A stretch of DNA of 46,397 nucleotides, taken from Chryseobacterium sp. 36-9 (GTDB lineage Bacteria; Bacteroidota; Bacteroidia; Flavobacteriales; Weeksellaceae). The notes beneath the pieces are model-generated. The model was not told where the DNA came from. It searched no databases and saw only the letters and a list, made by a program, of their open reading frames with translations. The DNA is taken from positions 180,511-226,907 of the forward strand of contig MKVE01000016.1 in assembly GCA_001898785.1 (NCBI GenBank). The letters run 5' to 3'. Position numbers and translations under genes: made by a program. Below, in pieces: positions 13,990 through 21,981 of this stretch (positions within the stretch are counted from its first letter, which is position 1; the number at the start of each line of letters is the position of its first letter).

Positions 13990-14406
13990 ATGGCAGAAAC
14001 CTACAATTTAAAGAACCTACAACCTGGGGACAGGCTGGTTCTGCCTAAAAGCAATTTAGGATTTGTTCAGCACCACGCTATATACATCGGTAATGATGCT
14101 TATGGAAACAGACAGTATATCGAAAATTATATTGGGAAGGGAGTTCAAAAGGTAGATGAAAACTACTTATTCAGAGATGGTTATCATTTAACAAGAGTTG
14201 AACCTTTTACCGGTAATAATTTTCAACGACGATTAGCTGTAAATCGTGCAATTGCCCTAATTGGAACACAATACGATTTGGTCAATTTCAACTGTGAGCA
14301 TTATGCTAATGCGGTTCAATATAATAAACCGTTTAGCAATCAGGTTGGAAATGGAATACTCGCAACATTATTGTTGGCTATAATTGGTATTGGATTTAGT
14401 AAATAA
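13990..14406 (+). CDS. LRAT-fold cysteine protein (NlpC/P60-like superfamily)
   Basis: A 138-residue protein with the LRAT core: LQPGDRLVLPKSNLGFVQHH (His28/His29 candidate catalytic base), AIYIGNDAYGNRQYIEN strands, and NFNCEHYANAV with nucleophile Cys102. The order His...Cys is the circularly permuted NlpC/P60 arrangement of LRAT enzymes, which act as thiol acyltransferases or phospholipases. A hydrophobic C-terminal helix (about 121-136) may anchor it to membrane. It lies between the DUF1508 and PycTM-like genes with gaps of 6 and 11 bases. A membrane-lipid-modifying effector or accessory is possible; this is inference. Confidence 0.75.
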   Translation: MAETYNLKNLQPGDRLVLPKSNLGFVQHHAIYIGNDAYGNRQYIENYIGKGVQKVDENYLFRDGYHLTRVEPFTGNNFQRRLAVNRAIALIGTQYDLVNFNCEHYANAVQYNKPFSNQVGNGILATLLLAIIGIGFSK

Positions 14407-14417
14407 AATTTAGAGTT

Positions 14418-14948
14418 ATGAGCGAAGCGAATACAATAAACACTTCAACTGTTTCCGATAAAATGGATACACTGAAGCATACTATGGACAGGTACGACCA
14501 CTACTACGACAGCATCAATAACAAGGGTAATTTGTTTTTGACATTAAATACCTTTTTACTTGGTGGTATGATAACTGGCTATTACAGCATAAAAGACACA
14601 ATCGCCAATGAATGTGGTGTTACGCTCCTTGTATGGGTCGGCTTAATTTGCTGTTTATTAAGTCTTGGTTATACCCTATGGGCAATCATTCCATACCTAA
14701 ACAAGCAGGCTGATAGTGTGAATGGGTCTGCAATCAACTTTGGCAACGTATCAAATATTTCTTTTGAAAGCTTCAAACTGATGTATTTCAATGTTACAGA
14801 TGAAAAAAGGTATGAGGATTATGTACATCAAGTGTATTTGTTGGCTTGTGGACTTCAAAAGAAATTCAGCAGATTGAAAACCGCTACTTATTTGTTAGGC
14901 GGATGCTTCATTTGCATCATCATTATTGGAATTAAAATTTTAAGATAG
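14418..14948 (+). CDS. pycTM: PycTM-like transmembrane effector (DUF5706 family)
   Basis: A 176-residue protein. The segment RYDHYYDSINNKGNLFLTLN (about 25-44), leading straight into hydrophobic helices 39-57 and 67-93, matches the DUF5706 family, the membrane effector of Pycsar. A third helix is at 155-174. In known systems PycTM is activated by cCMP or cUMP and disrupts the inner membrane, halting phage growth by abortive infection. It precedes the cyclase gene by five bases, the usual Pycsar pairing. The third C-terminal helix may differ from the best-studied effectors. Confidence 0.75.
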   Translation: MSEANTINTSTVSDKMDTLKHTMDRYDHYYDSINNKGNLFLTLNTFLLGGMITGYYSIKDTIANECGVTLLVWVGLICCLLSLGYTLWAIIPYLNKQADSVNGSAINFGNVSNISFESFKLMYFNVTDEKRYEDYVHQVYLLACGLQKKFSRLKTATYLLGGCFICIIIIGIKILR

Positions 14949-14953
14949 AATTT

Positions 14954-15979
14954 ATGGAACAGAAACTTTATAAAAATTACGCAGACGACATTGCTCATTA
15001 TTTGAGACAAGGAAAAAAGAACAATCTGCAGAAAGGTTTGAGTTACGAAAACTTTAGTGGAAAATTATCTTCGCATCCTAAAATGGAATGGATAGATAAA
15101 ACAAAAAACGAAGCAAATTTCAGAAGCTTAAGTGCTCTAAATACAATAACCGGACAGGTTACAAAGTATGAGGAAAAATTAGGGTCACATCCAAGCTTTA
15201 GCCATTTGAAGAATACAAACGGAAGTGAATATCACTATATCGTTTCAATGTTTGTTGATGTAAGAAACTCTACTGGATTATTTAAAAAGTATGACCCGGA
15301 TGTTGTTGCAAATATATGCAGAACTATTCAGCTTGCTACAATACATACCTGTTGGTATTTTGATGGTTATGTTCATCGTTTACAAGGGGACGGGTTAATG
15401 GTATACTTTGGAGGTAAAGGCATTTCTAAGCAGAAAGCTGTTGATGATGCATTGATGGCATCTTCATTCATCAGCTACTTCGTTAAAAATGATTTGAAAA
15501 ATCTTTTCGATGAACAAGGTGTTAATCGAATATACACAAGAATTGGAATAGATTTTGGTAATGATGAAGATACGCTTTGGCATAACGCAGGTATTGGTGA
15601 ATGTAGCGAGGTAACTACTACAAGTTTACATACGAGTTTGGCCTGCAAAATGCAAGCTCAAGCGGAAAGTAACGGTGTTGTAGTTGGGGATAATATTTTA
15701 CCTTTCAAGTCTGACAGTAAAGATTACTTTACCTATAAAAAGTACAAAAAGAATGGTAGCGAACAGCCATATGTTTACGAAATACCTGATGAATACTTCA
15801 GATATAAACAACACGATTTCCATTGGGAGAAGTTTTTAAAAAATCATCCACAAATACAAGAAGATGAAAATGGAGATTTAACTTTTACAGGACCATCAAT
15901 ATTGCCTAATCCAAGAGTTCAACAAAACATCAATCAACTACAGCAAAATGTTAGCGGGTACAAACCTTATCTCAAATAG
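14954..15979 (+). CDS. pycC: PycC-like pyrimidine nucleotide cyclase (class III cyclase fold)
   Basis: A 341-residue protein with a class III nucleotidyl cyclase domain from about 93 to 270. The metal-binding Asp102 lies in SMFVDVRNSTGLF and Asp146 in RLQGDGLMVYFGG. A later segment ECSEVTTTSLHTSLACKMQA (about 216-235) holds the place of the 'vN.aaRl...A' helix. The pattern fits Pycsar cyclases, which make cCMP or cUMP upon phage infection, rather than housekeeping adenylate cyclases, which would be fused to sensor domains. The N-terminal 90 residues are of unknown role. Substrate preference (C or U) cannot be read reliably. Confidence 0.75.
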   Translation: MEQKLYKNYADDIAHYLRQGKKNNLQKGLSYENFSGKLSSHPKMEWIDKTKNEANFRSLSALNTITGQVTKYEEKLGSHPSFSHLKNTNGSEYHYIVSMFVDVRNSTGLFKKYDPDVVANICRTIQLATIHTCWYFDGYVHRLQGDGLMVYFGGKGISKQKAVDDALMASSFISYFVKNDLKNLFDEQGVNRIYTRIGIDFGNDEDTLWHNAGIGECSEVTTTSLHTSLACKMQAQAESNGVVVGDNILPFKSDSKDYFTYKKYKKNGSEQPYVYEIPDEYFRYKQHDFHWEKFLKNHPQIQEDENGDLTFTGPSILPNPRVQQNINQLQQNVSGYKPYLK

Positions 15980-16619
15980 GAAATTCAAGATAAGGAACTT
16001 TGAAGAGGATAAAATTGCCACTTTAAAAGCCAATTCCGGTTTAAGATATGACGGAAAAGTAAACGACTTTTATAGATTTAGTGGTAATTTTTTCCTCAAA
16101 GATGATAAAGGCGACTTGATTGAAAGCTTTGGGATTATCTTGCTACTCCCCAAAGCGTATCCCAACGCATTTCCAATTGTTTTTTCAACTGATGAAAAAA
16201 TTGAAAAGCACGACGATTTCCATATCAGCAAAGAAGGTGCAATTTGTGTTGAGCATACTTATGTCGCAAACGAACTTATAAGTGGAGGATTAAGATTGTA
16301 TGATTTTATTGACTATTATTTACCAAAATATTTCTCTTGGGTACTTCTAAAGCAAAACGGAGTAACAGAAGGACTTGAAGAATGGGGGCATCAAGATAAT
16401 GGTACTGTTCAGGTGTATGAAACACTATTGAATACCACCAATCGAAAAGACATAAAAAAGTTTTTAGAAAATTATTTGTCTGTCACAAAGATTGGAAGAA
16501 ACGATAGATGTTATTGCGGTGGTGATAAAAAGCTTAAAAATTGCCATTATGAAGTAGCCCTATTTCTAAAATCAACTCCTAAAAAAGCAATTGAAAAAGA
16601 TATTGCTTTATTCGACTAA
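15948..16619 (+). CDS. E2 (ubiquitin-conjugating)-like protein with C-terminal SEC-C zinc motif
   Basis: A 223-residue protein whose start (ATG 15948) overlaps the cyclase gene by 32 bases, the only Met in the N-terminal half, implying coupled translation. Residues about 40-130 resemble an E2/UBC fold: GIILLLPKAYPNAFPIVFST ('tYP...P.v'), then HDDFHISKEGAICV with candidate catalytic Cys100. Residues 183-200 form a SEC-C zinc motif (GRNDRCYCGGDKKLKNCH; Cys188, Cys190, Cys199, His200). In short type II CBASS an E2-like protein primes the cGAS-like cyclase by conjugation; an equivalent for a Pycsar cyclase is not known to me. No E1 or ubiquitin-like protein is nearby. A partial copy lies at 881-1156. 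Confidence 0.65.
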   Translation: MLAGTNLISNRKFKIRNFEEDKIATLKANSGLRYDGKVNDFYRFSGNFFLKDDKGDLIESFGIILLLPKAYPNAFPIVFSTDEKIEKHDDFHISKEGAICVEHTYVANELISGGLRLYDFIDYYLPKYFSWVLLKQNGVTEGLEEWGHQDNGTVQVYETLLNTTNRKDIKKFLENYLSVTKIGRNDRCYCGGDKKLKNCHYEVALFLKSTPKKAIEKDIALFD

Positions 16620-16620
16620 T

Positions 16621-16638
16621 AACAACTATTCTGTTGTT
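16621..16638 (+). terminator. Weak hairpin after the E2-like gene
   Basis: AACAAC (16621-16626) pairs with GTTGTT (16633-16638) directly after the stop. There is no T run, so termination is uncertain. The same hairpin is kept in the inverted copy at 881-1156. Confidence 0.35.
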
Positions 16639-16680
16639 CGCAATCTATTCAATTATTTACCTACTTTCTTTTACACCAAT

Positions 16681-17254
16681 TAGTAGGATAACTAAACTTA
16701 CTGAAAAACATTTTTTTGTATTTCGCAGAAATATAAAAACTGATTTATTGGGCTGTATGGGTGCAAAATGGTAAACCGCAGGTTTCCATTTGCACCGAAT
16801 AGTTTTGTTTTGGTTTGTTTTTTATCGCAGATAAAAAATGAAAAATGTTTTTGCCCGAAAAAGGTTATCTTACTTATCCTCCTAAACTAATGTAATGAGG
16901 TGCAGAATGCACCGAATGAAATTCAAAAAGCAAAGCGTATTTGAATGAACAATTTTTGTTCATTTTATACTGCTATTATAGTAATGCAATTCAACGCAAA
17001 ATAAGAAGATAAGTAGGATAACTACATTTCAGCAAAAGAATATTTTTTTATTCCGCAGGAATTAAAAAAATGATTTATCGGGATTATCGGAAGTAAAATA
17101 ATGAACTGTTAAGATTAGTTTGCTTTATATTGTATTGTTTTGGTTTGTTTTTTAGCGAAGCTAAAAAATGAAAATTCTTTTTGTTCAAAAAAGGTTATCT
17201 TACTTATCCACTCCAACAAATGAAAAAAGGTGCAAAATGCACCTTTTAGAAATT
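16681..17254. repeat. Two ~244-bp direct repeats with conserved hairpins (non-coding)
   Basis: 16681-16924 and 17011-17254 are related at a constant offset of 330 bases. Each starts with AGTAGGATAACT, contains TTTTGTTTTGGTTTGTTTTT and a T6-stem-A6 hairpin, reaches GGTTATCTTACTTATCC at 199 bases, and is followed by the hairpin GGTGCA-AA-TGCACC type. The outer motifs are themselves near-complementary. No gene lies in this stretch. It directly follows the end of the primase/helicase gene and could be an origin, a duplicated small RNA, or MITE-like copies. Confidence 0.65.
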
Positions 17255-19434
17255 CAGAACGGTAAGCCTGTTTGCTCTGGTGGTTTGGGCGGTTCGGGTG
17301 GCGGTTCTTTTTCCCTGTTTTGATTGTCCACTTCTTCCCAACTCAATTCCCTTACTGCATACACATAACCGCTTTTTTTGGATAACCTCAAATAGTTGTG
17401 TTTCTTCAATGCTTTGCCTAACTTCATAACTGTACCGTCTGTGATGTTCAGCTTTGCTCTCTCTGCTAATTTGGTGGCTATCTGTGTGGTGTTCAGAAAA
17501 TTGTTTGCTGTATCTCTGTCGGCTATCTCAAACCACGTTAATAATAATTCTTCTTCTGGGCTTCTGATTTGGTATTGTTCATTGTTCAGGTTGATTTCTT
17601 TTATTTCTTCCTGATTGAACCAATAACGGAAACCGTCTTTATAGAGTTGCCTTGCCTGTGCATACGCTTGGTTGATGTCAATGTTATGGGTGTACTCGAT
17701 GTGTTCCACTTCAAAGCATAGGAAACGCCTCGAACCTGTTGTATCGTTTAAGAATTGGGCAGTGTTTACACTGCCTGCAAACGATGCCCTGCGTGGCAGG
17801 GTTTCGTTGTTATGTCCGTATGCTTTACGCATACGGATATGCGTTTTCGTAATCAATTCTTTTAGTGTTCCTATCTCTGTACGATTTAGGTTTTCGAGTT
17901 CGTCCAAATTGATTAGCATACATTCCGCTAAATGGATTAAAGTATCTTTATTATTGGGGTTGATTGTTCCCGAAAACATATAATCCTTTAAAGGCTTTGG
18001 TATGAGCTTTTCTATCCACGTTGTTTTTCCTACTCCCTGTTTGCCACTAAATACAATTACGGTCTGATTGATTGCTTTATCATTGGTTACACAAGCCACC
18101 ATTGCGACAAACCATTTTTTAAAACATACCTGCCACAAATCCTGCTTTGTTGTGGTTATGGTATTGGCAAGCTCTGTAATGTAGTCGGTTTCATCTTCAT
18201 TGTTTGGCAGGTTATCAAAATAGTTTTTGAATGGGTCGAACTGCTCGCAGTAATCTGAACGTAACAAATTGCGTAGTGTATTGATGTTGCATTTTACTTT
18301 TGCTTTGAGTATTTCTCTCAATATGGAATTTTCTACAAAATCCGTTACAGGTTTCCAAAGCGTAGCTTTGGTTGCCTTGTACTCCAACTTTCCCGAAACA
18401 ACGTTATAGCGAAAGCTATAACGGTAGTTTAAAAAGGTTTCTAACCTGTCAATGAAACTTGGTTTTTCTTCTTCCTCGTCCGTTTCTTCTTCAGATGATT
18501 TTATACTTTTGGGTTGCTCGGAAATTTCGCCATTTGGCGAAATGGATAAGGTACTTTTGTTGTGTTCGTGGGTGTTGTTGTAAGCACTGTTTACCGTTGT
18601 TGCGACTTCCTTTGCATCATAATTATAATCAGAAAGGATATAGCCCATTGCCATAGGCAATGGCACTCCTTTACGGTTGAGATTGCAAGCCAATAAATGC
18701 ACAAAGTTGTTTCTATTGCCGTTTACATAGCTTTCTTTTTTCTCGGTAAACCTTACACAATGTTCGTAAACGGTCAAGTAATCATTATTGAATTGCTGTG
18801 TGGGTAAACCATTGCAAGCAATGGTTGGCGGTTCGGGTTCTGCTTCCTGCTCTTGGTTAAAGTATGGGCTTAAATCTTCGGTTGAAATTACAGGATATAC
18901 CGTTGCATTTTCATTCAAATATAAATCCGTGTCGTAAGACACGAAGCAAAGGCGTGTAACGTCTTTGCCTGATTTGTCAATGGGTAATGATAAAAATTCT
19001 TCATAGAATTTTTGAAGTGTTATAAATGCTTCTTTGTGGTTTTCCTGTGCTGAATTGACACGAACAAAGATTTTTAAACCGTTTCCCGATGGACTGATAA
19101 AAGCCGAATAAGTGTAGGGCGTTTCCTGTGCCAATGCTTTAGCATTGGTTAATTGTTCCTTTGTGAGCTTGTCAATGTCTAATACTACGATTTGGGTATA
19201 TTGTGTAACAAACTCTAATTTTCTGCCACCTTTAAAGGAAGCCGAAGGCGTGAAAGCGGGCAAAGATTTCTTTGCCCTTTCGTATGCTTCCATTTTGCTT
19301 TCTGCAAGCGACTTTCTTAAATAAGTTATCACATTGATATACTTACCTGTTTTGATGTCGTCTAATACTTCAACTACTTTGCTGTTCTGCACTACTTCAT
19401 TGAAGTTTTTAAAAATACTTACTACCATAGTCAA
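17254..19434 (-). CDS. BT4734-type primase / VapE-type helicase fusion
   Basis: A 726-residue protein. The N-terminus (about 40-195) is a BT4734/BF3469-like primase-type domain with VVLDID (83-88) and SPSGNGLKIFVRV (114-126), the archaeo-eukaryotic-primase-like acidic pair and 'sGnG' loop. A linker rich in Glu (about 310-325) leads to a VirE/VapE-type P-loop domain with Walker A GKQGVGKTT (464-472), Walker B-like MLINLDELE (506-514) and DTTGSRRF (564-571). It likely replicates the excised element, as in many Bacteroidota integrative elements. The Pro/Glu-rich C-terminus ends PEQTGLPF. Confidence 0.85.
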   Translation of the reverse strand: MTMVVSIFKNFNEVVQNSKVVEVLDDIKTGKYINVITYLRKSLAESKMEAYERAKKSLPAFTPSASFKGGRKLEFVTQYTQIVVLDIDKLTKEQLTNAKALAQETPYTYSAFISPSGNGLKIFVRVNSAQENHKEAFITLQKFYEEFLSLPIDKSGKDVTRLCFVSYDTDLYLNENATVYPVISTEDLSPYFNQEQEAEPEPPTIACNGLPTQQFNNDYLTVYEHCVRFTEKKESYVNGNRNNFVHLLACNLNRKGVPLPMAMGYILSDYNYDAKEVATTVNSAYNNTHEHNKSTLSISPNGEISEQPKSIKSSEEETDEEEEKPSFIDRLETFLNYRYSFRYNVVSGKLEYKATKATLWKPVTDFVENSILREILKAKVKCNINTLRNLLRSDYCEQFDPFKNYFDNLPNNEDETDYITELANTITTTKQDLWQVCFKKWFVAMVACVTNDKAINQTVIVFSGKQGVGKTTWIEKLIPKPLKDYMFSGTINPNNKDTLIHLAECMLINLDELENLNRTEIGTLKELITKTHIRMRKAYGHNNETLPRRASFAGSVNTAQFLNDTTGSRRFLCFEVEHIEYTHNIDINQAYAQARQLYKDGFRYWFNQEEIKEINLNNEQYQIRSPEEELLLTWFEIADRDTANNFLNTTQIATKLAERAKLNITDGTVMKLGKALKKHNYLRLSKKSGYVYAVRELSWEEVDNQNREKEPPPEPPKPPEQTGLPF

Positions 19435-19467
19435 ACGTTTTTTTTTGTTCTGAAACTCTTACCTGCA

Positions 19468-19749
19468 TTACTTTTTAGCAAATGCTTTGTTGTAATGTTC
19501 CTGCAACAGTTTTTCAACGTCTGACAGCTTGTAATAAATTTTGTTGCCTACCTGACTGAATGAAATACGCCCCTCGTCCCTCCACGTTTGGGCGGTTCGC
19601 TTGGAAATTTTCATCAGCATTAAAAACTCCTGATTGTCTAAAAAGGTGTCCTTTTTGGGTTCGTTTTTTGCGTTAAGACGTGTTGTGATTTCGTCTAACC
19701 TTGCTACCAATTCTGTGTATTGGTCTTTGCTTAAAATAATTGCTTCCAT
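19468..19749 (-). CDS. Excisionase-like helix-turn-helix protein (HTH_17 type)
   Basis: A 93-residue protein from ATG 19749 (a TTG two codons upstream is less likely). A helical N-terminus (QYTELVARLDEITTRLNAK) is followed by FLMLMKISKRTAQTWRDEGR and ISFSQVGNKIYYKLSDVEKL, the classic winged-helix HTH_17 pattern that ends in 'g.k.yy...dve.ll'. Such proteins assist excision or regulate transfer in Bacteroides-type elements. It sits 33 bases upstream of the primase/helicase gene on the same strand, so co-expression is likely. Confidence 0.85.
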   Translation of the reverse strand: MEAIILSKDQYTELVARLDEITTRLNAKNEPKKDTFLDNQEFLMLMKISKRTAQTWRDEGRISFSQVGNKIYYKLSDVEKLLQEHYNKAFAKK

Positions 19750-19838
19750 TTTCAAATAATTTTATGATTATGGAAGCAAAGGACAACAATGCAAAAAAGT
19801 CATTATGTCCGTACTTGGTCTTTCGGGACAAGATTTAT

Positions 19839-20747
19839 TTACAACATTTTATCAATGTCTATTCTTTTGTGTGGTTTGGGACGTTTATCGGTCTTTGAGG
19901 GTGTAAGCATTGTTTTGACTGTTTCGGGACTTAATTCCCTGCCGTCTTTATCTACGAATGAATTTACAAGCACTGCAACAATATCATTTATGTTTCCGTC
20001 AATAATGGGTTTGCCGTCTGTAAACAATTCTCTGTGTAGTTGGTAAAATATATCTACTAACTGATTGATGTTGCAATTTATTTTGAGCTTGTTAAAAGGA
20101 ATGCCGTTTTTATTCTTGTTCATTTGCTCAACAGAAAATTCATTTGTTAAACGGTTTAAATGCTGTATCTGGTCTATTTCTTTCTGACATTGGTTTGAGT
20201 AGTCGGGTAGTTTAGGATTTATAAAGTCTATGCTTGCCTGTTCGTAATCAAATTTTTCTTTGGTAAGGAACATTATTTTTTGTGTATAGTCCTGCAATTC
20301 GTCCACTCTGTTTTTGGTTTCTTTAAATGAAAAATATCGTTCTTCACATTCGGCATTTACATACTGCATTGGCAATTTTGCAACCGTATGTTTATAGCCT
20401 GTCAATTCTATTTCCTTTCGCTTGCTCTCGATAATGGTATAGCATTTTATCATTCGCCCCTGATTGGTAGAACTGCTAAACAGTGCTTCATTATCTGATA
20501 TTAGCTTTTCAAATTTATTCAACCATTTAATTGGGTTGGTTGTGAAATCGCAATGGTGTGAAAAGAAATCGGGTAGTTTGGCATAAGGCAGTTTCAGAAT
20601 TTTATTTATTAACTCCCGACAATAGGTATCATTATCTTTTACATTTTCCTGTAAAATATCAAACAAAGCATTTTCGGACTGCTCTTTTAGAATAGTCGTA
20701 AGTTCGGGAAATTGAACGGTTTGCTTTATTTGATGATTGTGAGGCAT
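19839..20747 (-). CDS. RteC-like element regulator
   Basis: A 302-residue protein. The C-terminal third (FNKLKINCNINQLVDIFYQL at about 221-240, then GKPIIDGNINDIVAVLVNSF and SPETVKTMLTPSKTDKRPK) resembles the RteC domain, a regulator of excision and mobilisation in Bacteroides conjugative transposons. The N-terminal two thirds is helical with no known motif and may be a divergent partner-binding region. It is co-oriented with the HTH and primase genes. The match is by pattern only. Confidence 0.55.
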   Translation of the reverse strand: MPHNHQIKQTVQFPELTTILKEQSENALFDILQENVKDNDTYCRELINKILKLPYAKLPDFFSHHCDFTTNPIKWLNKFEKLISDNEALFSSSTNQGRMIKCYTIIESKRKEIELTGYKHTVAKLPMQYVNAECEERYFSFKETKNRVDELQDYTQKIMFLTKEKFDYEQASIDFINPKLPDYSNQCQKEIDQIQHLNRLTNEFSVEQMNKNKNGIPFNKLKINCNINQLVDIFYQLHRELFTDGKPIIDGNINDIVAVLVNSFVDKDGRELSPETVKTMLTPSKTDKRPKPHKRIDIDKML

Positions 20748-20768
20748 ATTTACAGTCTAATTTTAAAA

Positions 20769-20978
20769 TCAATTTAATTTTCTCCTGTCATACCATTTTA
20801 TAAGCGTAACATATAAAACAGCTTGGGGAAAAGAAATCGCATAATTGAACAAAAAGCGTTTGAGCCATTCCTGCCAGAAATCTGTCAAACCAAAGCTGAA
20901 GAGTAAACTATTAACTAAACAAAGCGGTGTGGCTATTAAAACCACAAACCGCAATGTTATTTTTAAATCTTTATTCAT
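20769..20978 (-). CDS. DUF2798-like small membrane protein
   Basis: A 69-residue protein with two hydrophobic helices (about 8-28 and 42-62) and the pattern FVVLIATPLCLVNSLLFSFG ... WLKRFLFNYAISFPQAVLYV typical of DUF2798. Role unknown. Its start overlaps the end of the isochorismatase-like gene by eight bases, so it is the last gene of the MerR-adjacent operon. Confidence 0.7.
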   Translation of the reverse strand: MNKDLKITLRFVVLIATPLCLVNSLLFSFGLTDFWQEWLKRFLFNYAISFPQAVLYVTLIKWYDRRKLN

Positions 20979-21624
20979 TCATAAACTCTTTGGTTGTTAG
21001 ATGCTCCCCAAAATGATGTACAACCTCGCTTAAAACATAGTCCTGTTGCATACGGTTAAATGCTGAAGTTCCGTCCGAAATCAGAAAGGTGTTGTAACCC
21101 TTTTCGTGGGCATCACGCAAGGTGCTTTCTACGCAAACGTGGGTAGCATAACCAACCAAGTACAGATTTTCAATTTTGTTGTTACGCAGGTACACATCTA
21201 AATTAGAGCCTGTAAATCCACTTGCACCCGCTCGTCCAGTAATCACAAACTCGCCCTCAATCGGTTTTACCGTTTCATAGAACTGTGAACCAAATTCGTT
21301 AATCGGGAAAGTACCTGCATTGGGTATGGCTTTTCGCAGACCGCTTTTTCCGTTGGCTAATTCGGGATAACCTTTTTCAAACCGCAATCCTACGTGAATA
21401 ACTTCGATGTTGTTTTTTCTTGCATAGTCTAACGCCTTTTCGATGTTAGCGATTGAATTGTGCATCATTTCCTTATCCTTTACTAATGCCTTATACAATT
21501 TACCGTCTTTGTGCATCCATTCGTTTTGTGTTTCGATAAGGATAAGTGCTGATTTTTCTTTTGTTTGTGCTTGTACGTAATTCATACTTAAATAGGTTAG
21601 AATAATTAAAATTGTAGTTCTCAT
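20971..21624 (-). CDS. Exported isochorismatase-like cysteine hydrolase with altered active site
   Basis: A 217-residue protein with a short hydrophobic signal (MRTTILIILTYLSMNYVQAQ), then an isochorismatase fold: SALILIETQNEWM (about 26-37), FVITGRAGASGFTGSNLDVY (126-145) and LVGYATHVCVESTLRDAHEKGY with nucleophile Cys164. The usual catalytic Asp of 'lliDmQ' is Glu31, and the usual Lys is replaced by Gly/Arg131. It therefore may not use the standard Asp-Lys-Cys triad. The likely substrate is a small amide or ester, unknown. It lies between an NTF2-like gene and a DUF2798 gene. Confidence 0.75.
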   Translation of the reverse strand: MRTTILIILTYLSMNYVQAQTKEKSALILIETQNEWMHKDGKLYKALVKDKEMMHNSIANIEKALDYARKNNIEVIHVGLRFEKGYPELANGKSGLRKAIPNAGTFPINEFGSQFYETVKPIEGEFVITGRAGASGFTGSNLDVYLRNNKIENLYLVGYATHVCVESTLRDAHEKGYNTFLISDGTSAFNRMQQDYVLSEVVHHFGEHLTTKEFMNE

Positions 21625-21634
21625 ATTATTTGAT

Positions 21635-21976
21635 TTAAAGACTAAGTTGTAATGGATTTACAATATGTTCATTAGAAACTTTTGCAACAGCTTTCCAGCC
21701 GTCGGGATATTTTATGTAGGACAGATAATCTGTAATGATTAGTTTTTCATCTCTGAAAAACTGTGTTTTTACGACTGCTGTATTTCCTGTGATTTCTAAA
21801 ACTTCAATCGAATAATCGAGGTTTCTAATTCCTGATTTTACTTTTTCGGGATTGTTTTTGTATTCTTCTACAACTTTCATCCAATCACGAAGGGGAAGAC
21901 GAAAAAGGTCATTTCCTTTAGCTATGCAGATTGCAAAGTCTGGATGAAAACCTCGCAACATTTCCTCTACATTCAA
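21635..21976 (-). CDS. NTF2-like (lumazine-binding type) protein, start uncertain
   Basis: The 113-residue frame has only a TTG (21976) or a later ATG as start. The region EMLRGFHPDFAICIAKGNDL, VEEYKNNPEKVKSG, TAVVKTQFFRDEKLIITDYL and SYIKYPDGWKAVAKV follows the NTF2/Lumazine_bd_2 pattern. The same frame upstream codes for AEETFANGALNKLN, which looks like the missing first helix of the family, but it lies inside the upstream gene and lacks an ATG. The protein may start at a non-ATG codon inside that gene, or it may have lost its start. Function unknown; NTF2 folds often bind small ligands. Confidence 0.6.
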   Translation of the reverse strand: MNVEEMLRGFHPDFAICIAKGNDLFRLPLRDWMKVVEEYKNNPEKVKSGIRNLDYSIEVLEITGNTAVVKTQFFRDEKLIITDYLSYIKYPDGWKAVAKVSNEHIVNPLQLSL

Positions 21977-21981
21977 TTTGT

